From Paracoccus sp. (in: a-proteobacteria) (lineage in GTDB: Bacteria > Pseudomonadota > Alphaproteobacteria > Rhodobacterales > Rhodobacteraceae), in assembly GCF_030538655.1 (NCBI RefSeq), contig NZ_JAUNTO010000011.1, positions 1-64,000 on the forward strand: DNA of 64,000 nucleotides, read 5' to 3'. The notes beneath the pieces were generated by a model, which ran no database searches, had not been told where the DNA came from, and saw only the letters and a program-made list of their open reading frames with translations. This document shows positions 38,643 through 46,529 of the stretch, in pieces. The position numbers and the translations under genes were made by a program. Position 1 is the stretch's first letter, and the number at the start of each line of letters is the position of its first letter.

Positions 38643-40288
38643 CCCCACCCATCCTGATTTTCCGTGCGCAAACGGTTGCGCAGCACGAATTTTTGCACCT
38701 TGCCCGAGGCGGTGGCCGGCAGGGCATCGACGATTTCCAGCCGCTCGGGCCAGTATTGCGTGGCGAAATGGCAGGACCGAAGATGCGCTGTCATCTGTTC
38801 CAAGCTGATTGTCTGGCCCGGCTTGGGCACGATAAAGGCACAGGCCCGTTCACCCAGACGTTCGTCGGGATAGCCGACCACGGCGACAGATTGCACAGCG
38901 GGGTGGCGAAACAGCGCCGCCTCGACCTCGACCACGGGGATATTTTCGGCGCCGCGGATGATGATGTCCTTGGACCGGCCGCAGATGCGGATATAGCCGT
39001 CGGCATCCATCCGGGCGATGTCGCCGGTGTCGAACCAGCCCTCGGCATCGGTGCTGTTCCACTGCGGACGTTTCAGATAACCGCCAAAGTTGGAACAACC
39101 GCGCACATACAATTCGCCCTCATGCCCCGGCGGGACGGGCTGGCCGTCCGCGCCGCGAACGCACAGCTCCATCCCCGGCAGAGGCACACCGTCGGAACTG
39201 GCTGATTTATCCGCCGCGTCATCAAGGCGCACCGTGGTCACGGCCCCGTTTTCCGTCATCCCCCAGGCCGAAACCACCCGCGCGCCCATCACCTGCTGTG
39301 CCCGTTCGACCACCGGACCGGGGATCGCCGTGCCCGCGCATAAAAAGATGCGCAGCGCGCTGGTGTCGATGGCGTCTTGTTCGACAGCCGTGGTCAGGTC
39401 GATCAGAAACGGCGTTGACGCCATGGTCCATGTCACCCGTTCATCCCTAAGGATCTGAGCGGCACGCGTCTTGTCCCATGTGTTCAGCAGCACGGACCGC
39501 GCGCCCAGCATCAAGGGCAGCAGCAGACCATACATGAACCCGGTCTGATGGGCCATCGGCGAAAACATCATGATGACATCATCGCCCCCCATCCCCAGCC
39601 GTTCGGCAAAGGGGGAAAGGTTGGCAAACATGGTGTTGGCCGTGTGCATCACCCCCTTGGGTTCGCCGGTGGTGCCGGATGTATAGATCAACTGACACAC
39701 CTCGTTCGGGCCAAGCCGGTCGGCAGGGTCCAGCCCGGCGGCACTGGCATCAAAGGCCGGATCGCTCAGCACGGTATCAAAGCTGCCGGGACCATCACCG
39801 CCCAGCACGATGATATGGCGCAGGTCGGGCAGATCGGGACGCATCCGTTCCGCCATGGCCTGATGGTCAAAGCCGCGAAACACCTGTGGCACGATAAACA
39901 CCTTGGCCTGACCATGGGCCAGCATAAAGGCCAGTTCGTGTTCGCGGAAAATCGGCATCACCGGGTTGAACACCGCGCCGATCCGCGAACAGCCCAGATA
40001 GGTGACGGCGAACTGCCAGCCATTGGGCAACTGACAGGTCACAACATCGCCGCGCCCGACCCCCAGACGCCGCAGCCCCACCGCCACACGGCTGGCCAGA
40101 CGGTCAAGTTCGGCCCATGTCAGATCGCGGCGCGTATCCGCCACCAGATCGAAGGCCGACAGCGCCAGCCCGTCCGCATCAGTGACAAGACGGGCAGCAA
40201 GGTAATCATCCGCAGTGCGGTCGTGCCACAGCCCTGCCTGCGTCATCGCCTGACGGCGCGGCTCGATCAGAACGGCGTCAAATTCCAT
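38639..40288 (-). CDS. aliA: Cyclohexanecarboxylate-CoA ligase
   Basis: Activates cyclohexanecarboxylate to its CoA thioester with ATP. The 549-residue ANL-family ligase has the P-loop IYTSGTTGEPKGVM and WFDTGDIARMDADGYIRI. The N-terminal pattern (RRQAMTQAGLWHDRT) is like that of R. palustris AliA as I remember it, not a generic fatty acyl ligase. The catalytic lysine region near the end is LPATASGKVQKF. It is 29 bases downstream of aliB. Confidence 0.87.
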   Translation of the reverse strand: MEFDAVLIEPRRQAMTQAGLWHDRTADDYLAARLVTDADGLALSAFDLVADTRRDLTWAELDRLASRVAVGLRRLGVGRGDVVTCQLPNGWQFAVTYLGCSRIGAVFNPVMPIFREHELAFMLAHGQAKVFIVPQVFRGFDHQAMAERMRPDLPDLRHIIVLGGDGPGSFDTVLSDPAFDASAAGLDPADRLGPNEVCQLIYTSGTTGEPKGVMHTANTMFANLSPFAERLGMGGDDVIMMFSPMAHQTGFMYGLLLPLMLGARSVLLNTWDKTRAAQILRDERVTWTMASTPFLIDLTTAVEQDAIDTSALRIFLCAGTAIPGPVVERAQQVMGARVVSAWGMTENGAVTTVRLDDAADKSASSDGVPLPGMELCVRGADGQPVPPGHEGELYVRGCSNFGGYLKRPQWNSTDAEGWFDTGDIARMDADGYIRICGRSKDIIIRGAENIPVVEVEAALFRHPAVQSVAVVGYPDERLGERACAFIVPKPGQTISLEQMTAHLRSCHFATQYWPERLEIVDALPATASGKVQKFVLRNRLRTENQDGWG

Positions 40289-40317
40289 GCTGTCCTCCCT
40301 TTGGTCAAGGCCGCGGC

Positions 40318-41475
40318 TCAGGCGGTTGTGGCATCCCGCCCGGCGCGTTCACGGGCGATGATGTTTTTCATGATATGCGCTGTTCCGTCGCCGATTTGCA
40401 GCCCCAGCACATCGCGCAGCCGCTGCTGAAACGGCAGCGTGTCGGAATAGCCGGCATGGCCGTGGATCAGCAGACAGGCATGGATCGTCTCATAGGCCAG
40501 CAGCGGCGGCCACCATTTGGTCATCGCCGCCTCGACTGTGTGCGGCAGGCCCTGATCCTTGAGCCACAGCGCGTTCAGCGACATCAGCCGCGCCGCCTCT
40601 ACCCTGGTGTCGAAATCGGCCAACTGGTGGGTAATGCCCTGAAACGCGCCCAGCGGTTTTCCAAAAGCCCGCCGTTCACCGATATAGGCCCATGTCTCGT
40701 CCAGACTGGCGCGGGCCGCACCCAGACATTGCAGCCCGATCAGGCTGCGGGAAAAGTCGAACCCCTGCATCACCTGCCCAAAGCCGCGCCCTTCGTCGCC
40801 CAGCAGATAGTCGGCAGGCACCCGGACATTATCGAACCAGATCGAGCCATGCCCGACAGAGTTTTGCCCCATGTTGGAAAACTTTGACGTGGTGATGCCG
40901 GGCAGATCCAGCGGGATCAGAATGGCCGATACGCCACGCGCGCGGTCCTTGGGCTGGCCGGTGCGGGCAAATGTCACCACGCCACGCGCGATCTGGTTGG
41001 CGGAAATCGAGGTTTTCTCGCCGTTGATGATATAGTCGGCCCCGTCGCGTTCCATCCGCAAACCCAGATTGGCGGCATCCGAGCCGCCCCTGGGTTCGGT
41101 CAGCGCAATGGCCAGCATGATCTGCCCGGCGGTCAGTTGCGGCAGCCATTCGGCGGCGATGTGCGGTTTCGCGAATGTCGCAAGGATATGCCCGTTCAGC
41201 GAAGCCAGCAGCGGCGCATAGCCAAAGGTAAAATCCGCCTTGCCAATTTCCTCGATAATGACGCCGGAATACAGGTAATCGGCCCCCATCCCGCCAAATT
41301 CCGGCGGCAGCTCCGGGGCGATCAGGCCCAGTTCACCCATATCGCGCAACAGCGACATGTCGAATGTGCCCGCCTTTTCCCGCGCCAGATAGCCGGGGGC
41401 GACGCGCTCTTGCGCGAATTTGCGCGCCAGGTCGCGAATCTGATCCAGTTCCGGGCTGTCGAAAACGGTTTTCAT
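40318..41475 (-). CDS. aliB: Cyclohexanecarboxyl-CoA dehydrogenase
   Basis: Introduces the first ring double bond. The 385-residue acyl-CoA dehydrogenase shows the FAD and substrate patterns LTEPRGGSDAANLGLRM and GRGFGQVMQGFDFSRSL. The usual catalytic YEGT motif is replaced by IGDGT, with Asp363 where most family members have glutamate. I recall aspartate bases being reported for cyclohexanecarboxyl-CoA dehydrogenases, which would fit. It lies between badI (upstream) and aliA. Confidence 0.85.
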   Translation of the reverse strand: MKTVFDSPELDQIRDLARKFAQERVAPGYLAREKAGTFDMSLLRDMGELGLIAPELPPEFGGMGADYLYSGVIIEEIGKADFTFGYAPLLASLNGHILATFAKPHIAAEWLPQLTAGQIMLAIALTEPRGGSDAANLGLRMERDGADYIINGEKTSISANQIARGVVTFARTGQPKDRARGVSAILIPLDLPGITTSKFSNMGQNSVGHGSIWFDNVRVPADYLLGDEGRGFGQVMQGFDFSRSLIGLQCLGAARASLDETWAYIGERRAFGKPLGAFQGITHQLADFDTRVEAARLMSLNALWLKDQGLPHTVEAAMTKWWPPLLAYETIHACLLIHGHAGYSDTLPFQQRLRDVLGLQIGDGTAHIMKNIIARERAGRDATTA

Positions 41476-41506
41476 GCGGTTTCACCTGCTGCGGATGGGC
41501 GGGGCC

Positions 41507-42289
41507 TTATTTGCCGAACTTGCGGAAATCTGGCTTGCGCTTTTCGCGGAACGCGATGCCGCCCTCTTTGCTTTCGTCGGTATCATAATACAGTGACAGC
41601 GCCCGCATCCCCATGGCGGAAATGCCCCGGATGTTTTCGCTGTCGGCGTTGAACGACAGCTTGGCCAGCGCCAGCGCGGTGGGCGACCGCTCCATCAGTT
41701 CGGCGGTCCAGCGGCCCACCTCGGCATCCAGCTCGGCGGCGGGCACGACGGCGTTCACCAGCCCCATGGCCAGCGCCTCGGCGGCGGTATAGCGCTTGTT
41801 CAGATACCAGATTTCGCGGGCGCGTTTCTCGCCCACGACGCGGGCCAGATAGGCGGTGCCAAAGCCCGGATCGACCGAGCCGACCTTTGGGCCGACCTGC
41901 CCGAACTGCGCGGTGTCTGACGCGATGGTCAGATCGCAGATCGTCGCCAGCACATTGCCGCCGCCGATGGCAAAGCCGTTGACACGGGCGATGACGGGTT
42001 TGGGCACGTCGCGGATCAGCGATTGCAATTCGTCAATAGGCAAGCCGATGACGCCGCGCCCATCATACTGACCATCATGCGCCGACTGATCGCCGCCGGT
42101 GCAGAACGCCTTGTCGCCCGCGCCGGTCAAAACGATCACGCCGATGTCGCGATCCCAACCCGCCTTTTGAAAGGCGTGGATCAGCTCGTCCACGGTCTGC
42201 CCGCGAAAGGCGTTGTATTTCTCGGGGCGATTGATGGTGATCCAGGCCGCGCCGCCGCGTGTGTCATAGGTAATATCGGTATAATCCAT
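41507..42289 (-). CDS. badI: 2-ketocyclohexanecarboxyl-CoA hydrolase
   Basis: Opens the ring of 2-ketocyclohexane-1-carboxyl-CoA to give pimeloyl-CoA. The 260-residue crotonase-fold protein has the MenB-like FCTGGDQSAHDGQYDGRG and FGQVGPKVGSVDPGFGTAYL, closely matching R. palustris BadI from memory. The C-terminus EKRKPDFRKFGK is also like BadI. Start at 42289 is nine bases after the badH stop. This is the key gene identifying the pathway. Confidence 0.9.
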   Translation of the reverse strand: MDYTDITYDTRGGAAWITINRPEKYNAFRGQTVDELIHAFQKAGWDRDIGVIVLTGAGDKAFCTGGDQSAHDGQYDGRGVIGLPIDELQSLIRDVPKPVIARVNGFAIGGGNVLATICDLTIASDTAQFGQVGPKVGSVDPGFGTAYLARVVGEKRAREIWYLNKRYTAAEALAMGLVNAVVPAAELDAEVGRWTAELMERSPTALALAKLSFNADSENIRGISAMGMRALSLYYDTDESKEGGIAFREKRKPDFRKFGK

Positions 42290-42298
42290 GATGCCCCC

Positions 42299-43069
42299 TC
42301 AGCCGTGCATGGTCAGGCCGCCCGATACGGAAATCACCTGCCCGGTGATGAACGCCGCATCATCGCTGGCCAGAAACAGAATCGCGCCCGGCAGATCGTC
42401 GGGGCGACCAAGGCGGCCCATCGGAACGGCCTTGGCAAAGGCGCCGCGCAGCTTGTCCTTGTCGCCCGCGGTTTCCAGAAAGGAATCCAGCATCGCCGTT
42501 TCGGTCACACCGGGGCAGACAGTGTTGAAGGTGATCTGATGGCGCGCATGTTCGCGGGCCAGTGTCTTCATAAAGGCGATGATCCCCGCCTTGCACGCCG
42601 CATAGACGGATTCGCCCGACGACCCCACCCGGCCCGCATCAGACCCGATGGAGACGATCCGCCCCCCCTGACCGCGCGCCACCATCGAGGCCAGCACCGG
42701 CTGAGTGATATTCAGCACCGAGCGCAGGTTGATGTCGATGATTTTGGTCCAGAAGGTGGGGTCTTGTTTCAGGAACGGCACGAACAGATCCCAGCCCGCG
42801 TTGTTCACCAGCACGTCGATCGGGCCAAGTTCCGCCTGAATCCGCTCCACTGCGGCGCTGGTCGCGGTATGATCGGTCAAATCGACGATCATCGCCGCCG
42901 CCGCGCCGCCCGATGCGGTGATCTGGTCCACCACCGCCTGCGCCGCATCGGCGCTGATGTCGGCGACCACCACCCGCGCACCTTCCTGCGCAAAACGCAG
43001 GCAGGTGGCCGAGCCGATCCCACCACCGCCGCCCGTTACGACAACCAGTTTATCCTTCAGACCTCTCAA
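42299..43069 (-). CDS. badH: 2-hydroxycyclohexanecarboxyl-CoA dehydrogenase
   Basis: Oxidises 2-hydroxycyclohexanecarboxyl-CoA to the 2-keto form with NAD. The 256-residue short-chain dehydrogenase has the cofactor motif VTGGGGGIGSATCLRFAQEG, NNAGWD, and the catalytic Tyr/Lys in ESVYAACKAG. FITGQVISVSGGLTMHG closes the protein, as in BadH. It is the promoter-proximal gene of the catabolic operon. Confidence 0.88.
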   Translation of the reverse strand: MRGLKDKLVVVTGGGGGIGSATCLRFAQEGARVVVADISADAAQAVVDQITASGGAAAAMIVDLTDHTATSAAVERIQAELGPIDVLVNNAGWDLFVPFLKQDPTFWTKIIDINLRSVLNITQPVLASMVARGQGGRIVSIGSDAGRVGSSGESVYAACKAGIIAFMKTLAREHARHQITFNTVCPGVTETAMLDSFLETAGDKDKLRGAFAKAVPMGRLGRPDDLPGAILFLASDDAAFITGQVISVSGGLTMHG

Positions 43070-43170
43070 GGCATCCTCCTGCCGATAATCGCGCCCGTTC
43101 GGATCGGGACCGGCATCCGGTCATGCAGATCGCGCGCCTTGCCGGGCAGTCTGCGGCGGGGGTGGCATTA

Positions 43171-43190
43171 TGTCAACTAGTTTACGTAAA
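43171..43190. promoter_or_regulatory. Overlapping dyads in the badH-badR divergent promoter
   Basis: AACTAGTT (43175-43182) and TTTACGTAAA (43181-43190) are perfect palindromes sharing two bases. They overlap a minus-strand TTGACA (43176-43171) that would serve as the badH -35. The site lies about 100 bases before badH and 53 before the MarR gene, a natural place for MarR control of both. Confidence 0.5.
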
Positions 43191-43242
43191 AATTCCCTCG
43201 CCCCATCTTGCACCGCATCCGGTTTCGCGTAACCCTGCGGGG

Positions 43243-43737
43243 ATGAGCGACACGACCCGGCACACCGATACCTTTGGCGCGGACCTGTCTAACAGGCTGG
43301 CCTTCCGGCTGTATCAATGCGCCAATCAGTTGAACAAGACCGGCACCAAATGGATGGAGCGGCACGAGGTGACGACCCAGCAATGGGCCATCATCGGCGC
43401 ACTGGTCAACCCACGCTGGCGCGACGGCATTGCGGTGCGCCATCTGGCCGGGGTGCTGATGGTCAGCCGCCAGAACCTGACCGGCGTGCTGTCGCGGCTG
43501 GAATCGCGCGGCTGGGTCGAACGCACCATGGACGAACAGGACAACCGCTCGCGCCTGATCCGCCTGACACCCGAAGGCTGGCAGCGGTGGGCCGATATGC
43601 AGGCCGACATCCTGTCCTTTTACGACGCCGCGATGAAGGGCATGTCCAACAGCGACAAGATCCACCTGCTGCACCATCTGGACACCTTACGCCATAATTT
43701 CCGCGACATAGATCAGGCGCAGGGCGGCGAGGGCTGA
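43243..43737 (+). CDS. MarR-family regulator, BadR-like
   Basis: A 164-residue winged-helix protein with the MarR core: QQWAIIGALVNP, then VRHLAGVLMVSRQNLTGVLSRLESRGWVER as consecutive helices, and a wing DEQDNRSRLIRLT. It diverges from badH in the position of badR in R. palustris, where BadR represses alicyclic acid genes until 2-ketocyclohexanecarboxyl-CoA accumulates. The ATG at 43243 is preferred; earlier in-frame starts cross the operator. Confidence 0.85.
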   Translation: MSDTTRHTDTFGADLSNRLAFRLYQCANQLNKTGTKWMERHEVTTQQWAIIGALVNPRWRDGIAVRHLAGVLMVSRQNLTGVLSRLESRGWVERTMDEQDNRSRLIRLTPEGWQRWADMQADILSFYDAAMKGMSNSDKIHLLHHLDTLRHNFRDIDQAQGGEG

Positions 43738-43756
43738 CGCTCGGCGGCTGCCCCGC

Positions 43757-44917
43757 CTAGATCGCCGCACGGGCCTGTTCGGCCATGGCGCGGGCGATGA
43801 TGCCCTGCTGAATCTGTGTCGTGCCTTCGTAAATGCGGAACAGGCGGGCGTCGCGGAACAACTGTTCGGCCCGGTATTCGCGGATATAGCCGTTGCCGCC
43901 ATGCACCTGCACATTGCGGTCGGCAACCCGGCCGACCATTTCGGATGCGAACATCTTGGCGCAGGACGCCTCGACCGCGACATCCTGCCCGGCATCGCGG
44001 CGGCGGGCAGCGTCCAGCACCATGCAACGCGCGGCATAGGCCTCGGCCCGGCTGTCAGCAAACATCGCCTGCAACAGCTGAAATTCCGCGATGGGCCTGC
44101 CAAACTGCCAGCGCGTCACGGCATAGGCCATCATGTCGTCGATGATCCGTTCGGCCAGCCCGGTGCAGGCGGCGGCGATATGCAGGCGCCCCTTGTCCAG
44201 CACTTTCATCGCGGTCTTGAAACCCCGCCCCTCGACCCCGCCGATCAGCGCATCTGCCGCGACACGGCAATCCTCAAAGATCACGTCACAGACATGCGCG
44301 CCCTGCTGGCCCATCTTATGTTCCGGCTTGCCGGTGGACAGGCCCGGTGTGCCCGCCTCGACCGCAAAGGCCGACACACCGCGCGGGCCGGGCTGGGCCG
44401 GATCGGTGCGCGCCATCACCGTGAACAGGCCGGCATGGGGCGCGTTGGTGATAAAGCGTTTGGTGCCGTTCAGAACGTAATGATCGCCGTCACGCCGCGC
44501 CGTTGTGCGCACCGAACCGGCATCCGACCCCACATCCGGTTCGGTCAGCGCAAACGCCCCGATGATCTGCCCCGAGGCCAGCCCCGGCAGGTATCTGGCC
44601 TTTTGTTCCGGCGTGCCGTCAATCGCGATCCCCTGCGACCCGATGCCGACATTGGTGCCAAACATCGACCGAAAGGCGGGCGCCGCGCGACCCAGTTCCA
44701 GGGTCAGCAGCACTTCTTCCTCCATGTTCAGGCCAAGACCGCCGTAATCGGGGTTGATCGACAGGCCAAACAGGCCCAGATCGCGCATCGCGTCCAGCAG
44801 ATCGTCGGGAATGGCATCGGTTTGCGCGACGACGGCCTCGGCGGGAATCAGACGCTCATCCACAAAGCGGCGGATCGTTGAAATCAGATGGTCGCGGGTG
44901 TCAGGGTCCAGTGCCAT
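43757..44917 (-). CDS. Acyl-CoA dehydrogenase
   Basis: A 386-residue flavoprotein with FALTEPDVGSDAGSVRTTA, QFGRPIAEFQLLQAMFADS and the catalytic glutamate in RIYEGTTQIQ (Glu364), unlike AliB. It may dehydrogenate pimeloyl-CoA or another intermediate of the pathway, judged only from its place behind badR. It converges with the badR-like gene (19-base gap). The ATG at 44917 is 16 bases from a perfect dyad, which suggests its own regulator. An upstream extension of the frame is non-coding. Confidence 0.87.
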   Translation of the reverse strand: MALDPDTRDHLISTIRRFVDERLIPAEAVVAQTDAIPDDLLDAMRDLGLFGLSINPDYGGLGLNMEEEVLLTLELGRAAPAFRSMFGTNVGIGSQGIAIDGTPEQKARYLPGLASGQIIGAFALTEPDVGSDAGSVRTTARRDGDHYVLNGTKRFITNAPHAGLFTVMARTDPAQPGPRGVSAFAVEAGTPGLSTGKPEHKMGQQGAHVCDVIFEDCRVAADALIGGVEGRGFKTAMKVLDKGRLHIAAACTGLAERIIDDMMAYAVTRWQFGRPIAEFQLLQAMFADSRAEAYAARCMVLDAARRRDAGQDVAVEASCAKMFASEMVGRVADRNVQVHGGNGYIREYRAEQLFRDARLFRIYEGTTQIQQGIIARAMAEQARAAI

Positions 44918-45341
44918 ATCGCCCTCAATCGGAATATATGGAAATATATTGTCATGATTTGCCCTGAGCGCAAGGCCCTCACGCGATGCGCTCCCTACCT
45001 TGGATGACCCGACACGGGGCGCTGCCGCCGCCACAGGTTCACGGAAATACATTTACTTTAATGACGCCACCATGCGCCGCATCCTCCGGCCCGATCACCT
45101 TATCGCGCCCAGCGACCCGCCCACAGAGATCACAGTATGGAACCACCATGCGCCGACACAGCCACGGCACACGCCGGATGCAAAGATTATCCTCTGCGCA
45201 GAATGGTATAACCGCCCCTGGCCGGACCCGGCGGGCCGGGCGAATACCTTGTGATGCGGGCATTTTTGTGCAATGCCTGCACCCTGAATTTCTCTGCCCG
45301 TGTCCCCGGTCGATACGGCAGTCAGCCAGGGTGAACGCGGC
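44918..45341. other. Divergent intergenic region with AT-rich dyad
   Basis: Lies between the acyl-CoA dehydrogenase (minus) and the GT61-like gene (plus). It holds the dyad at 44933-44950 and otherwise no clear gene. A 60-codon frame at 45072-45254 (MRRILRPDHLIAPSDPP...) has no recognised domain and no good ribosome-binding site, so it is not called. Confidence 0.5.
44933..44950. promoter_or_regulatory. 18-bp AT-rich dyad before the acyl-CoA dehydrogenase
   Basis: AATATAT GGAA ATATATT is a perfect 7-bp dyad with a 4-base centre. It stands out in this G+C-rich DNA and ends 16 bases from the start codon, likely covering the -10 region. This is the form of a TetR- or MarR-type operator. The regulator is not evident; it differs from the badR-region dyads. 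Confidence 0.6.
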
Positions 45342-46487
45342 ATGTTCGTAGACGAATCCTTTGAACCAAGCCCCGATCATGGCTGGTCGCGCGAGGTCAG
45401 GCCCGTTGACGGTGCCACAATCATTCCGCCCACCAACATGCTGGCCTTTCCGACCTGCGGCGTTCTGGACAGCACCGGCACCGATCTGCCCGAAGCCGCG
45501 ATCTATCGCACCTCCGACGTCGGGCGTCTGCGCCGCATGATGTTGCCGCCCAAGCCCGCCGAGGGACCTGTGGCGCATCTGCCCGGCACCCATCTGTGGG
45601 GCGGGCAGATCTTTAACCACTTTGGCCATTTCCTGACCGAATCCATCTCGCGGCTGTGGGCGGCTGCCGATCATCCGGCCGACAGCCTTGTCTTTGTCGG
45701 CCGTCACAAAGAAATGGCCGATCTTCAGCAATGGCACCGCAATTTCCTGACCATGGCGGGGATCGACCTGCCGGTGCAGCTGATAACCGAACCGACGCAG
45801 GTCGAACGCCTGCTGGTGCCGGGGCAAGGCTTTGGCCTTGGTCCCATTGCGCGCGGCACGCCAGAATTCCGTGCCTTTGGCCACCGTCTTGCCGAACAGA
45901 TCGAACCCAAGGGTCACGACAGGATCTATATCTCGCGCACCCGGCAGGGCAAAAAGGGTCGCGCCCTGAACGAGGTTCAGATCGAAGACAATATGCACCG
46001 CAACGGTTATGGTATCTATTACCCCGAACGGCATTCGCTGACCGAACAACTGGCGCAATACCGCAAGGCCAGTCATATCGTCGGGCTGGACAGTTCAGCC
46101 TTTCATCTGGCCGGTCTGATCGCCCGCCCCGGCCAAAAAATCGCCATCATCCTGCGCCGCAACATGTCGGCCTATTACAACATTCAGCGCCAGTTCGAGG
46201 GGATGACCGGCACCAGCCCCGACATTCTGAACGTGCTGGAAGGCGACTGGATGCCCGAAAAGCACAAGGGCGCATCGCGGTTAAGCTGGGGGCAACTGGA
46301 TCACGCGGCACTGGCGCGGGCACTGGCCGAACGCGGCTATATCGACAGCGCCGGCGATTGGCGGTTACCGACCGAAACCCAGAAAGAGGGCGCAATGCAG
46401 GGGCTGGCCAAGCATATGGGCAACGCGCCGCTGAAATTCGTGCCCGCCGACAAGCCGATAGATCAACAGATGGCCGGCAGGCACTGA
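45342..46487 (+). CDS. GT61-like glycosyltransferase (DUF563)
   Basis: A protein of about 381 residues of the GT61/DUF563 type, cytoplasmic with no signal or membrane helix. It shows GGQIFNHFGHFLTESISRLWA near residue 85, then RIYISRTRQGKKGRALNE and the C-terminal SHIVGLDSSAFHLAGLIA. Members build surface or storage glycans. The ATG at 45342 follows AGGGTGA; a GTG 14 codons upstream is possible. It is the first of three plus-strand glycan-type genes. Confidence 0.75.
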   Translation: MFVDESFEPSPDHGWSREVRPVDGATIIPPTNMLAFPTCGVLDSTGTDLPEAAIYRTSDVGRLRRMMLPPKPAEGPVAHLPGTHLWGGQIFNHFGHFLTESISRLWAAADHPADSLVFVGRHKEMADLQQWHRNFLTMAGIDLPVQLITEPTQVERLLVPGQGFGLGPIARGTPEFRAFGHRLAEQIEPKGHDRIYISRTRQGKKGRALNEVQIEDNMHRNGYGIYYPERHSLTEQLAQYRKASHIVGLDSSAFHLAGLIARPGQKIAIILRRNMSAYYNIQRQFEGMTGTSPDILNVLEGDWMPEKHKGASRLSWGQLDHAALARALAERGYIDSAGDWRLPTETQKEGAMQGLAKHMGNAPLKFVPADKPIDQQMAGRH

Positions 46488-46529
46488 CAGGCCCGCCGTG
46501 ACCCCAGACGCAGCGCAGGGCCGAACCCG

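Noticed and set aside
45072..45254. 60-codon plus-strand frame before the GT61-like gene
   Set aside because: No domain, no clear ribosome-binding site, and composition fits intergenic DNA.
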